NCBI GenBank assembly: GCA_003241485.1
Contig: QFQD01000071.1
Location: 1-27,233, forward strand
Length of the DNA stretch: 27,233 nucleotides
Direction: 5' to 3'
Source: Ancylobacter novellus
GTDB lineage: Bacteria; Pseudomonadota; Alphaproteobacteria; Rhizobiales; Xanthobacteraceae
A model generated the notes under the pieces. That model had not been told where the DNA came from, made no database searches, and saw only the letters and a list, made by a program, of their open reading frames with translations. How positions within the stretch are numbered: position 1 is the stretch's first letter; each line of letters starts with the position of its first letter. Shown piece after piece: positions 16,276-24,668 of this stretch. Both the position numbers and the translations under genes were made by a program.

Positions 16276-17268
16276 ATGAGCAAGACCATGCGGGGCCTGT
16301 TGGCGGGCACCGTCGCCCTCATTCTTTCCGCCGGCTCCGCCTTTGCGGAGAAGATCGTCATCGGCCATTTTGGCAATCCGACGCCGATGCAGGTGGCGCG
16401 GGCCGAGGGACTGTTCGAGAAGGCCACCGGCTGGGAGATCGAATGGCGCAAATTCGCCTCCGGCGCCGAGATCATCGCCGCCATGGCCTCCGGCGACGTC
16501 AAGGTGTCGGAGCTCGGCTCCTCGCCGATGACCATCGCCATGAGCCAGGGCGTGGACATCCAGATGTTCATGCTCGCCATCGTCATCGGCAAGGCCGAGA
16601 GCCTGATCGCCCGCGACGGCACCGGCATCGCCAGCGTCGCCGACCTGAAGGGCAAGCGCGTCGCCGTGCCGATCGGCTCCACCGCCCACTTCTCGCTGAT
16701 GGGCGCGCTCCAGCATGAGAAGGTGCCGCTGAAAGAGGTCACCATCATGGGCATGCCGCCGGATCAGATCGCCGCCGCCTGGGAACAGGGCGCCATCGAT
16801 GCTGCCTTCATCTGGGAGCCGGCGCAGAGCCGCATCATGAAGACCGGCAAGCGCATTCTCGGTGCTGACACGACCGCCGCCTGGGGCTTCCCCACCTTTG
16901 ACGGCTGGGTGGTGAACAAGGAATTCGCCGCCGCCCATGCCAAGGAAATGGCGGCCTTCGCCAAGGTGGCGGACGAGGCCAATGCGGCGTATCTCGCCAA
17001 TCCCTCCGCCTGGAACGCGACCAGCCCGCAGGTGCTGACGATCGCCAAGATGACGGGCGCCGCGCCGGCGGAAATCCCAGACTCGCTGGAAGGCTATACG
17101 TTCGTGCCGCTCAAGGAGCAGTTGAGCGACAAATGGCTCGGCAGCGCACCGGCGACGCTGAAGTCGACCGCCGAGTTCCTCAAGAGCGCCGGCCGCATCG
17201 AGAAGGTGGCGGAGAGCTACGCCCCCTTCGTCAATACCTCCATCGCCAAGGCCGCCACGGCCAAGTGA
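16276..17268 (+). CDS. TauA-type ABC transporter substrate-binding protein
   Basis: This is a periplasmic binding protein of the nitrate/sulfonate/taurine (NMT1/SsuA/TauA) family, 330 residues. It has a clear signal peptide: a charged start, the hydrophobic stretch LLAGTVALILSAGSAFA and likely cleavage after AFA at about residue 24. The mature start KIVIGHFGNPTPMQVARAEG and the lobe motif GSSPMTIAMSQGVDIQMFML are typical of TauA. ATG at 16276 follows GAGGAG. It is fourth in the operon and is followed by a strong hairpin before the ATPase gene. It should bind the sulfonate imported by this system; taurine itself is possible, but no taurine-catabolic gene is seen here. I give no gene symbol because the ligand is uncertain. 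Confidence 0.9.
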   Translation: MSKTMRGLLAGTVALILSAGSAFAEKIVIGHFGNPTPMQVARAEGLFEKATGWEIEWRKFASGAEIIAAMASGDVKVSELGSSPMTIAMSQGVDIQMFMLAIVIGKAESLIARDGTGIASVADLKGKRVAVPIGSTAHFSLMGALQHEKVPLKEVTIMGMPPDQIAAAWEQGAIDAAFIWEPAQSRIMKTGKRILGADTTAAWGFPTFDGWVVNKEFAAAHAKEMAAFAKVADEANAAYLANPSAWNATSPQVLTIAKMTGAAPAEIPDSLEGYTFVPLKEQLSDKWLGSAPATLKSTAEFLKSAGRIEKVAESYAPFVNTSIAKAATAK

Positions 17269-17280
17269 AGCCCCGCACTG

Positions 17281-17313
17281 CGCCGGGTGGGCGGGCCCGC
17301 CGCCCGCCCGGCG
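17281..17313 (+). other. strong stem-loop between binding-protein and ATPase genes
   Basis: A 14-bp, nearly all G/C stem (one G-U pair) closes a 5-base loop. It starts 12 bases after the binding-protein stop and ends before the GGAGG site of the next gene. Stem-loops at this point in ABC operons are known to stabilise the upstream mRNA or cause partial termination, so that the binding protein is made in excess. No U-tract follows, so stabilisation or partial attenuation is more likely than full termination. Confidence 0.65.
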
Positions 17314-17329
17314 TTCCGGAGGACATGCA

Positions 17330-18118
17330 ATGGTGCTCATCGTCGACGACGTGTCCGTCGTCTACCCCGCCGCCAATGGACGACCACCGGTCGAGGCGTT
17401 GCGCAAGATCGACCTGACAATGGACCGCAACGATTTCGTTGTCGCCCTTGGCGCGTCGGGCTGTGGCAAGTCGACCCTTCTCAACCTGCTGGCCGGCTTC
17501 CTCTCGCCCAGTTCCGGCTCCATCCGGCTCGACGGCGCCGCCGTCACCGGGCCGGGAGCCGACCGCTCGGTGGTGTTCCAGAAGCACGCGCTGATGCCCT
17601 GGCTGAATGTGCGCGACAATGTGGCCTTCGGCCTGAAGATGCAGGACGTGCCGCCGCGCGAGCGCTACGCCACGGCGGAAAAATACATCGCGCTTCTGGG
17701 GCTGGACGGCTTCCAGGGCTCGCCGGTCTACCAGCTCTCCGGCGGCATGCAGCAGCGTGTCGGCATTGCCCGCGCGCTCACCTGCGATCCCCGTGTCCTG
17801 TTGATGGACGAACCGCTCGGCGCACTCGACGCGCTCACCCGCGAGAAGGCGCAGCAGTTGATCCTTCGCGTGTGGAACAGCACCGGCAAGGCGGTGTTCT
17901 TCATCACCCATGATGTCGAGGAAGCGCTGTTCATGGGCACGCGGCTCATCGTCATGTCGCCGCGGCCGGGCCGCATCGCCCATCGCTTCGACCTGCCGTT
18001 CTCCAGGCGCTTCCTCGAAGGCGCCACAGCGCGTGAAGTCAAGGCCTCCCCCGATTTCATCGCCCTGCGCGAACAGGTGCTGGGCATCATCTTTGCCGAC
18101 GAGGAAGCCGCCGCATGA
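17330..18118 (+). CDS. TauB-type ABC transporter ATP-binding protein
   Basis: This 262-residue cytoplasmic ATPase drives the sulfonate importer. It has Walker A GASGCGKST (41-49), the Q-loop at Gln84, signature LSGGMQQ (136-142), Walker B VLLMDE (156-161) and the H-loop FFITHD (His194). LNLLAGFLSPSSGSIRLDG and RDNVAFGLKM place it in the nitrate/sulfonate/taurine group. GGAGG lies just upstream of ATG 17330. Its TGA overlaps an ATG at 18115 in ATGA form, which marks the expected coupled start of the permease gene. Confidence 0.94.
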   Translation: MVLIVDDVSVVYPAANGRPPVEALRKIDLTMDRNDFVVALGASGCGKSTLLNLLAGFLSPSSGSIRLDGAAVTGPGADRSVVFQKHALMPWLNVRDNVAFGLKMQDVPPRERYATAEKYIALLGLDGFQGSPVYQLSGGMQQRVGIARALTCDPRVLLMDEPLGALDALTREKAQQLILRVWNSTGKAVFFITHDVEEALFMGTRLIVMSPRPGRIAHRFDLPFSRRFLEGATAREVKASPDFIALREQVLGIIFADEEAAA

Positions 18119-18188
18119 GCCCCGTCGATCACATCGGCCCTGTCGAACAAAATCCGCGCCCGCGGCTCGCGTCACTCAGGCTTACGGC

Positions 18189-18962
18189 GTGCCGGGCGAT
18201 GGCGACACGCTGTGGCTGTCGCTTCTGTCCATTGCACTGCTGCTTCTCCTGTGGTGGCTCGTCACCGCCATGGGCTGGGTCAAGCCGCTGTTCCTGCCTT
18301 CGCCGGGCGCGGTGGTGCAGAAGTTCATGGATATCGCCCGCGACGGTTTCACCAACACGCCCTTCTGGCAGCACATCGCGATTTCTGCCGCGCGGGTGTT
18401 CGGTGCGTTTCTGCTCGCCTGCGTGATCGGCATTCCGCTCGGGCTGGCCATGGGCATGAGCCCGACCATGCGTGGCATCCTCGATCCACCGATCGAGTTT
18501 TACCGGCCGATTCCGCCGCTGGCCTATCTGCCGCTGATGATCATCTGGTTCGGTATCGGCGAACTGTCCAAGGTTCTGCTCATCTTCCTCAGCGTCTTCG
18601 CCCCGGTGGCGCTCGGCGCGCGGGCGGGGGTGAAATCGGCGGCGATCGAGCAGATTCACGCCGCCTATTCCTTCGGTGCCTCGCGCTGGAAGGTGCTGCG
18701 CTATGTGATCCTGCCGGCCTCGCTGCCCGAAATCCTCACCGCCATGCGGATCGGCATCGGCTTCGGCTGGACCACGCTGGTGGCCGCCGAAATGATCGCG
18801 GCGACGGAGGGGCTTGGCTACATGGTGCTCTCCGCCAGCCAGTTCCTGCAAACCTCCACCGTTATCATGGGCATCGTCGTCATCGCGGCGATCGCCTACC
18901 TCTTCGACATGCTGATGCGCCTGATCGAGCGCCGTATTGTGCCCTGGAAGGGCAAGATGTGA
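18189..18962 (+). CDS. TauC-type ABC transporter permease, N-terminus frameshifted
   Basis: This inner-membrane permease of the sulfonate/taurine family has about six helices, from SLLSIALLLLLWWLVTAMGW to VIMGIVVIAAIAYLFDML, and the cytoplasmic EAA-type loop HAAYSFGASRWKVLRYVILP that contacts the ATPase. The expected coupled start is ATG 18115, but that frame (MSPVDHIGPVEQ) leaves the permease frame. The permease frame takes over at SAPAARVTQAYGVPGDGD. The change fits loss of one A in the A-run at 18149-18152. Listed here is the longest part with a usable start, GTG 18189 (257 residues, weak CAGG site), which keeps all membrane helices. So the protein could still be made by re-initiation, or the frameshift is a sequence error and the true gene is 18115-18962. 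The stop lies eight bases before the dehydrogenase gene. Confidence 0.8.
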   Translation: MPGDGDTLWLSLLSIALLLLLWWLVTAMGWVKPLFLPSPGAVVQKFMDIARDGFTNTPFWQHIAISAARVFGAFLLACVIGIPLGLAMGMSPTMRGILDPPIEFYRPIPPLAYLPLMIIWFGIGELSKVLLIFLSVFAPVALGARAGVKSAAIEQIHAAYSFGASRWKVLRYVILPASLPEILTAMRIGIGFGWTTLVAAEMIAATEGLGYMVLSASQFLQTSTVIMGIVVIAAIAYLFDMLMRLIERRIVPWKGKM

Positions 18963-18970
18963 GCCCCGCC

Positions 18971-20281
18971 ATGACCGTGACCTATCTCAAGAAAGCCACC
19001 CGCACCGCCCATTCCGACGAAGGCGACGTGCGCGAGGCCGTGGCCGCCATGCTCGCCGCCATCGACGCGGAAGGCGAGGACGCCGTGCGCCGCTTCTCCC
19101 GGGAGTTCGACAAATGGCAGGGCGAGATCGTCCTCTCGCCAGAGGCACGGCAGGCCGCCATTGCCCGCGTCCCTGACAAGACGAAGGACGACATACGCTT
19201 CGCCCATGCCAACATCGCCCGGTTTGCGGAGGCGCAGAAGGCGACGGTGCTCGATTGCAGCGTCGAGGTGATCCCCGGCCTGATCGCCGGGCAGAAGCAG
19301 ATCCCGGTCGAGGCCGCCGGCTGCTATGTGCCCGGCGGGCGCTATTCCCATATCGCCAGCGCGATCATGACCATCACCACCGCGCGGGTGGCGGGCGTGC
19401 GCCATGTCGTGGCCTGCTCGCCGCCCCGGCCGGGCCTCGGCATTCCGCCCGAGATCGTCTTCGCCATGGATCTGTGCGGGGCGGACGTGATCCTCAACCT
19501 CGGCGGCGTCCAGGGCGTGGCGGCGATGGCCAACGGCCTGTTCGGCCTGCCGAAGGCCGACGTGCTCGCCGGACCCGGCAACCAGTATGTCGCCGAGGCC
19601 AAGCGCATTCTTTACGGCCGCGTCGGCATCGACATGTTCGCCGGGCCGACCGACAGCATGATCCTCGCCGACGGCACGGCGGATGCCGAGTTCATCGCCA
19701 ATGACCTGATCGGCCAGGCCGAACACGGCTACAACTCACCGGTCTGGCTGGCGACGACCTCGGCCGCCCTCGCCGAGGCGGTGATGGCGCGCGTGCCCGA
19801 TCTGATCGAGGCGCTGCCGGAGCCGAACCGCTCCAGCGCCCGGGCCGCATGGGCCGACTATGCCGAGGTGATCCTGTGCGCGGACGCCGAGGAGATGGCC
19901 GCCGTCGCCGACCGCTACGCTCCCGAGCACCTGCACGTGCAGGCGGCAGATCTGGACTGGTGGCTCGGGCGCCTGCAGGCCTATGGCTCGCTGTTCCTCG
20001 GCGAGGAGACGACAGTCGCCTTTGGCGACAAGACGTCGGGCCCCAACCATGTGCTGCCGACCTCCGGCGCGGCGCGCTACACAGGCGGGCTGTCGGTGCA
20101 TAAATTCATGAAGACGGTGACGTGGCAGCGCGCGACCCGGGCGGCGGCGCGCGATCTCGGCATCGTCACGGCCCGCATCTCCCGCAAGGAAGGTATGGAA
20201 GGCCATGCCCGCACGGCGGACATCCGCCTCGCGCGCTTCTTTCCCGACGAGACGTTTGACCTGTCTCCCGCAGAAGAATGA
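18971..20281 (+). CDS. hpsN: histidinol dehydrogenase-family enzyme, candidate sulfopropanediol 3-dehydrogenase (HpsN-like)
   Basis: The 436-residue protein has the HisD fold. All hallmark residues of the zinc- and NAD-dependent four-electron oxidation are present: Gln249 and His252 (LIGQAEHG), Glu319-His320 (YAPEHLH), Asp353 (FGDKTSG) and His412 (EGMEGHAR), plus the VLAGPGNQYVAEAK motif. HisD oxidises an alcohol through an aldehyde to a carboxylate. Family member HpsN does the same to 2,3-dihydroxypropane-1-sulfonate, giving sulfolactate. No other his genes are here, and the gene is last in an operon with a sulfonate-type importer and a CuyA-like lyase, so a sulfonated alcohol is the likely substrate. 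ATG 18971 lies eight bases after the permease stop with only a weak ribosome site. A true histidinol dehydrogenase cannot be excluded from sequence alone. Confidence 0.78.
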   Translation: MTVTYLKKATRTAHSDEGDVREAVAAMLAAIDAEGEDAVRRFSREFDKWQGEIVLSPEARQAAIARVPDKTKDDIRFAHANIARFAEAQKATVLDCSVEVIPGLIAGQKQIPVEAAGCYVPGGRYSHIASAIMTITTARVAGVRHVVACSPPRPGLGIPPEIVFAMDLCGADVILNLGGVQGVAAMANGLFGLPKADVLAGPGNQYVAEAKRILYGRVGIDMFAGPTDSMILADGTADAEFIANDLIGQAEHGYNSPVWLATTSAALAEAVMARVPDLIEALPEPNRSSARAAWADYAEVILCADAEEMAAVADRYAPEHLHVQAADLDWWLGRLQAYGSLFLGEETTVAFGDKTSGPNHVLPTSGAARYTGGLSVHKFMKTVTWQRATRAAARDLGIVTARISRKEGMEGHARTADIRLARFFPDETFDLSPAEE

Positions 20282-20355
20282 GGCGCTGCGCAGCTTCCAA
20301 AGCCCGCGACGCTGAAGGGTTTTCCGTACTCGGTGCGGGCGAGCGCGTTCTGTCG

Positions 20356-20372
20356 CCCCCGCCTTGCGGGGG
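20356..20372. terminator. bidirectional terminator-like hairpin between convergent operons
   Basis: CCCCCGC and GCGGGGG form a perfect 7-bp stem with loop CTT, in the gap between the end of the sulfonate operon and the convergent signalling operon. A second dyad, GGTGCCC (20371-20377) with GGGCACC (20392-20398), overlaps it by two bases and could form an alternative fold. The symmetry suits termination from both sides. Confidence 0.55.
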
Positions 20373-20434
20373 TGCCCATCACAAAGCCCGCGGGCACCTC
20401 GGCTGCCCTGTGAAGCCGAAGCCCCCTTAACGGC

Positions 20435-22028
20435 TCACGTTGAAATGACAGGCAATTTCAGGAACCGCCGCTCAAACTCGTCCGCTGAAAGCGGGTGGGA
20501 AAAGAAGTAGCCCTGCAGGACATCTGCGCCGTAGTCGAGACACAGTTCCATCTGTTCCTGCGTTTCAATGCCCTCGACCAGCACGCGCAAGCCGAGGTTC
20601 TTCGCCATCCCGATCATCGCATTGGTCGATCGCGATGCTCACGCCACAGTCTTTGATCCGGTTCAAAAGCGCATTGGTCTTCTTGAAATTGGCGACCAGC
20701 ACATCCTCGGTCACTTCGAGCTCCAGTGCCGTCGGCGGCAATCCGACCCCTGCGCAATCGAGCTGCAGTGCAACGTCCAGTCCGGGCTGATCGAGGGCTG
20801 ATGCGCTGACGTTGAAATTCATACGGAACCCGTCTCGGACCAGCCCGCGGGCGCGCCAGTCGGACAACTGCCAGAAGGCCGTACGTCTGCTCCAGTTGTC
20901 GATCCTGGCCAGCAGTCCGAACTCCTCCGCGATATCCAGAAACGCCGACGGCGGCAGCAACCCGTGCTGGGGATGACGCCACCGGATGAGCGCCTCGGCA
21001 CCGCAGATTTCACGGTCGGATGTGCAGAAGAGCGGTTGGTAGAACATTGTCAGCTGGTCGAACACCACCGCCGAACGTAGATCGCGCTCGATCTCGTCTC
21101 TGCGGACGGCTTCGCGCTGCAGGTCCTGCGTAAATAACTGGATCCGGTTGCGACCGTCCCGCTTTGCCTTGTACATCGCGAGGTCGGCGCTTTTCAAAAG
21201 CTGTGCCGCCGTGGTTGCGCCGCGAAGGGCCACCGCGATACCGACACTGCTTGAAACCTCCAATTCAACATCGCCAATGTTGAAGGGTTCGGCGAATGTG
21301 GCCTTGATACGCTCGGCTATGTCGAGGGCCGTCGCCTCATCTCCCCCGTCAGACGCGATGATGGCGAACTCGTCGCCGCCAATGCGGCAGACGATCTGGC
21401 CAGGGGGAACGAGATGGCGCAGACGCGCGGCGACTTCGCGGATCAACACATCGCCGACATCGTGTCCGCGGATGTCGTTCACTCTCTTGAAATTGTCGAT
21501 ATCCAGCAGCAGCAGGGAAATTGGAAGATCGCCACACCGCGCAATCTCAGAGGCAAGGCTCTCATCGAAGAAGTGCCGGTTTGGCAGGCCGGTTAATTGG
21601 TCATTCTGCGCCAGGAATCGATATTTCTCACGACTTTCGGAAATCTTATCCTGCAGGGCGTGCAGAACACGCGCATGAACCAGGGTACGCAAAAGGCGCT
21701 GCGCATTCACTTCTTGCTTGAGAAGGAAATCCTGTGCTCCGGCCTCCAGGCATTGCAGCGCCAGGGCATCGTCGTCCTTGCCGGTTAGAATGATGATCGC
21801 TGCCTGGCTGACGGAATATTCCATCAGAACCGGTATGGCATCGAACGCTGTCATGTCCGGAAGATAATAATCCAGGAATACTGCGTCGAACCCTCCGGTT
21901 CTGAAAATCTTGAGGCCTTCCTGCGCGGTGGTCGCCTGCACGATGTTCGGCGGCGGATCAATGCCGCTGAGCAACCGCATCACCATACGACGATCCACCT
22001 CGTCGTCGTCGATCAGGAGTAACTTCAT
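20435..22028 (-). pseudogene. REC-GGDEF-EAL response regulator with the EAL domain disrupted
   Basis: This gene encodes a response regulator for cyclic-di-GMP turnover. The receiver domain has acidic DDDE (7-10) and the phospho-acceptor Asp53 (FLDYYLPD). The GGDEF domain carries an intact GGDEF (217-221), without the usual RxxD inhibitory site. The EAL domain starts normally (EALIRWRHP, 345-353) and reads to CGVSIAID (461-468), then runs out of frame and stops at 20565. The domain's C-terminal end (IGMAKNLGLRVLVEGIETQE and onward) lies in another frame down to 20435. About 40 codons between them are missing, including the DDFGTGYSSL and catalytic Lys segments. Phosphodiesterase activity is therefore lost even if the frame were restored; the truncated protein could still act as a diguanylate cyclase. 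ATG 22028 overlaps the preceding gene's stop by four bases (ATGA), so it is co-translated with the kinase operon. Confidence 0.85.
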
Positions 22029-22477
22029 TTGGAGTCAGTGCGCTCCATGACCGGAAGCTCCACGACCCGCCAGTAATGTTCGATCATGTCGATGACGTTC
22101 AGGAAGCCGGCTTCTATACCCTGCTTGAGGATATACCCGGCGACGTGTTCTTTATAGGCCATCGTCAGATCTTCGTCGGACTTGGAGGTCGTGAGAACGA
22201 AGATGACACTGCCGGTCAGCACCGGGTCGCGCCGCACGGACTCAAGGAATTCGAGCCCCCCCATCCGCGGCATGTTCAGATCCAGCAGAATGATGAACGG
22301 TGAGCTCACCTCGTTCCTCTGCAGGATTTCGAGCGCTTCCTGGCCGTCACGGGCCCGGCGTACCGGGTTGAGCAGTTTCATCTTGCGCATCGCGCGTTCG
22401 AACGCCTTCGCGTCGATGTCGTCATCTTCCACCAGCAGCAAGGTCGCTTCGCGGTGACTACGGACAGGAGCGGTCAT
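22025..22477 (-). CDS. single-domain response regulator (Rcp1-like)
   Basis: This 150-residue protein is a lone receiver domain: acidic pocket EDDD (17-20), phospho-acceptor Asp66 in ILLDLNMPRMGG, the conserved Thr-Ser in VLTTSKSDEDL and Lys in YILKQG. The DLNMPRMGG form and the tail after the receiver resemble Rcp1-type partners of phytochrome-like kinases. No DNA-binding or output domain is present, so it probably relays phosphate or acts by protein contact. Its ATG overlaps the kinase stop (ATGA), and its stop overlaps the start of the GGDEF-EAL gene in the same way, giving a translationally coupled three-gene chain. Confidence 0.93.
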   Translation of the reverse strand: MTAPVRSHREATLLLVEDDDIDAKAFERAMRKMKLLNPVRRARDGQEALEILQRNEVSSPFIILLDLNMPRMGGLEFLESVRRDPVLTGSVIFVLTTSKSDEDLTMAYKEHVAGYILKQGIEAGFLNVIDMIEHYWRVVELPVMERTDSK

Positions 22478-24333
22478 GTATGTGACTTTCCGCTGATGGT
22501 AATGGGCCAGGTGAATCGCATGCTACAGCCGCGAACACCGTCCGATGCGATGGTGATCGTGCCACCATAAGTCTCGACGATCTTCTTAACCAGCGCCAAC
22601 CCCATGCCACTGCCCTCGACTTCGTCGCGAGGCCGCAGAGTTTGGAACATCTCGAAGACTCGTTCGTGATATTTCGGCGGAATACCAGGGCCGTCATCCG
22701 TCACGACAAAGGCCCAGAAGCCGTCATCCGTTGCGGAACAGCTCACCTCGATCCGGCCGGCGGGCCGGTCGTGATGCTTGATGGCATTTGAAAAGAGGTT
22801 GCGAAGCACCTGCTCGAGCGGCGCAGCGAGCGTTATGAACTCCGGTAGGTCACCCACCAGCACCAACTCCAGCCCCGGCGGGGGAGACTGAAGCTCGAAC
22901 AGCTCGCGGGCGAGCCGACCCATGTCGACATGGACCATCCCTCCCCTCACGCGCCCGGCGTGCGAGTAGGCCAGCAGGTCGTCCAGCAGGTTCTCCATCC
23001 GCCGGATACGGCTGCGCAACAATTCCATATGTCCGGGGATCGTATCGAACGACTCGCTCTGCAAGTCCTCCTCGATCCAGTTCGCCAGCTGAACGATCCC
23101 CCGCAGCGGAGATTTGAGGTCGTGCGAGGCGACGTGCGCATACGTCGCCAATTCCTTGTTGCTTCGCTCAAGCTCACGCTGGTGCTCAGCCATGGTTTGG
23201 CTGGTTCTCACACGCTCGGTGATGTCGGTGATCGCCGCCAGGACGGCGAGGCCATCATCGGTGTGGAGCGGACTTAGGCCGATTTCGATCGGCACCTCCG
23301 TGCCGTCACGACGCTGCCCGTAGAGGTCGCGCCCTCCCCCCATCGGGCGAGGGCCGGGGGCCGAGAAGAAGGCGTTGCGCAGGTCCGGATGCGCGGCGCG
23401 AAATCTCGCGGGGATCAGCATCTCGATTTTCTGGCCAGTCAGCTCCTGTCGCGAATAGCCAAACACCTGTTCGGTTCTCGCATTGACCATTTCGATGATG
23501 CCGCGCCGGTTCATCAACACCACGGCCGTCGGCATCGATTCCACCACCGCCCGGAACCGTTCCTCCTGCCGCTTGCGCGCAGAGATGTCGCGTTTGACAA
23601 CGGCGACACCGGAGATATTGCCAAGACGGTCGCGGATCGGTGACAGCGTGATGCCGACATCGATCAGGTGTCCATCCTTGTGACGACGGCGGGCGTCGAA
23701 GGATTTCACCTGGCCGTCCCGCCGCATCTCATCGAGCTTGCGCTGCTCCTCATCGTGACCGTCATCAGGGACGACCACGTCGAAAATCCTGCGGCCGACC
23801 ACCTCTTCCATGCTGTAGCCGAACATCCGCTCGGCACCTGCATTCCAGCTGGTGATGACCCCGACGTCGGTTTCGCTGATGAGGGCATCCTGGGAGGACG
23901 CCACGATTGCCGCCTGGAGCGCACTCAAATCATGCAGGTCTTCCGCAAGGCGCTGGCGTTCCGAAATGTCCACAATGGCCGCAAGAACCATCGCACCGTC
24001 TGCGGTCTCGATCTTCCGCACGTCGATCTGCGCCGGAAACTCGCTACCATCCCGGCGCAGTATGAAGGTCTCACGCTTCGCGCTCGATATTTCCGGCTCG
24101 CGGAAAGGCGAATTCTGTTCGCGGTTTTCTGGCTGAAGACGGGCGGGAAGCAGAATCTCGGCCTTCTGCCCCAGCAGTTCGGCGCGAGGCCAACCGGCGA
24201 TGGCTTCGACCCCGGCGTTGACCATGGTGATGACGCCGTCCGGATCGAGGATCAACAGAGCGGTTGGAGATGACTCGAAGAATTGGGCCAGCAAACGTTC
24301 CGCGACCAGATCGTCGTCACTTCTCATGCCCAT
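22474..24333 (-). CDS. multi-PAS sensor histidine kinase
   Basis: This is a sensor kinase of 619 residues without membrane helices, so probably cytosolic. Three PAS domains come first (about 12-125, 135-255 and 258-377; the first and third share AGWPRAELLGQKAEILLPAR-like text, which suggests duplication). A HisKA domain follows with phospho-acceptor His404 in VASHDLKSPLRG. The HATPase domain has the N-box RNLFSNAIKHHD (511-522), DDGPGIPP (546-553) and GSGMGLALVKKIV (574-586). The SHDLKSPL type is common in kinases paired with Rcp1-like regulators. I start at ATG 24333, which has GGACGG upstream; the frame stays open to an ATG at 24540, but that part has no domain. No Cys/His chromophore motif was found, so the signal is unknown. 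It heads the kinase-regulator-GGDEF operon. Confidence 0.92.
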   Translation of the reverse strand: MGMRSDDDLVAERLLAQFFESSPTALLILDPDGVITMVNAGVEAIAGWPRAELLGQKAEILLPARLQPENREQNSPFREPEISSAKRETFILRRDGSEFPAQIDVRKIETADGAMVLAAIVDISERQRLAEDLHDLSALQAAIVASSQDALISETDVGVITSWNAGAERMFGYSMEEVVGRRIFDVVVPDDGHDEEQRKLDEMRRDGQVKSFDARRRHKDGHLIDVGITLSPIRDRLGNISGVAVVKRDISARKRQEERFRAVVESMPTAVVLMNRRGIIEMVNARTEQVFGYSRQELTGQKIEMLIPARFRAAHPDLRNAFFSAPGPRPMGGGRDLYGQRRDGTEVPIEIGLSPLHTDDGLAVLAAITDITERVRTSQTMAEHQRELERSNKELATYAHVASHDLKSPLRGIVQLANWIEEDLQSESFDTIPGHMELLRSRIRRMENLLDDLLAYSHAGRVRGGMVHVDMGRLARELFELQSPPPGLELVLVGDLPEFITLAAPLEQVLRNLFSNAIKHHDRPAGRIEVSCSATDDGFWAFVVTDDGPGIPPKYHERVFEMFQTLRPRDEVEGSGMGLALVKKIVETYGGTITIASDGVRGCSMRFTWPITISGKSHT

Positions 24334-24668
24334 TGTCCGTCCAGTCGATCCGTCTGCGGTTGTGTCTTGTTTGTCGCCCAACACCCCTGCCACCAATGGG
24401 CAATGAAGCACCGGTTTGCTGGGCAGTTCGAGGCTCACCTCATGCCGGCTTACGCACCCACGCTCAACATCTGCGCCCGACAGCTCCCCATTTTTCAGAC
24501 CGTTTGCGCTGGATTCTTTTACTTGTGTGGCCTGAAACACTGACCTTCGCCGTCATATTATACTTGCGATAGAGGCAGTCACGCTCGCCGACCTCCGGAC
24601 TCGGCCAGCCTTCGCGCGGCAGAAGTTCGCAGCCTTGCGGCGATCGGAACGGACGCTGCCCGTGATCG
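24334..24668 (-). other. gap upstream of the kinase operon
   Basis: If the kinase starts at 24333, these 335 bases lie between it and the end of the FAD oxidoreductase gene. An open frame in the kinase frame covers 24334-24540, but its sequence has no family resemblance. The region should carry the kinase promoter. I see no RNA gene or clear terminator. Confidence 0.35.

Noticed and set aside
17910..18114. Permease start far upstream inside the ATPase gene
   Set aside because: The frame is open there only by overlap with the ATPase gene; the added residues have no permease features.
18115..18155. Programmed ribosomal frameshift in the permease gene
   Set aside because: The AAAATCC context is not a classic slippery heptamer and no pseudoknot is evident. 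A missing base or an alternative GTG start is simpler.
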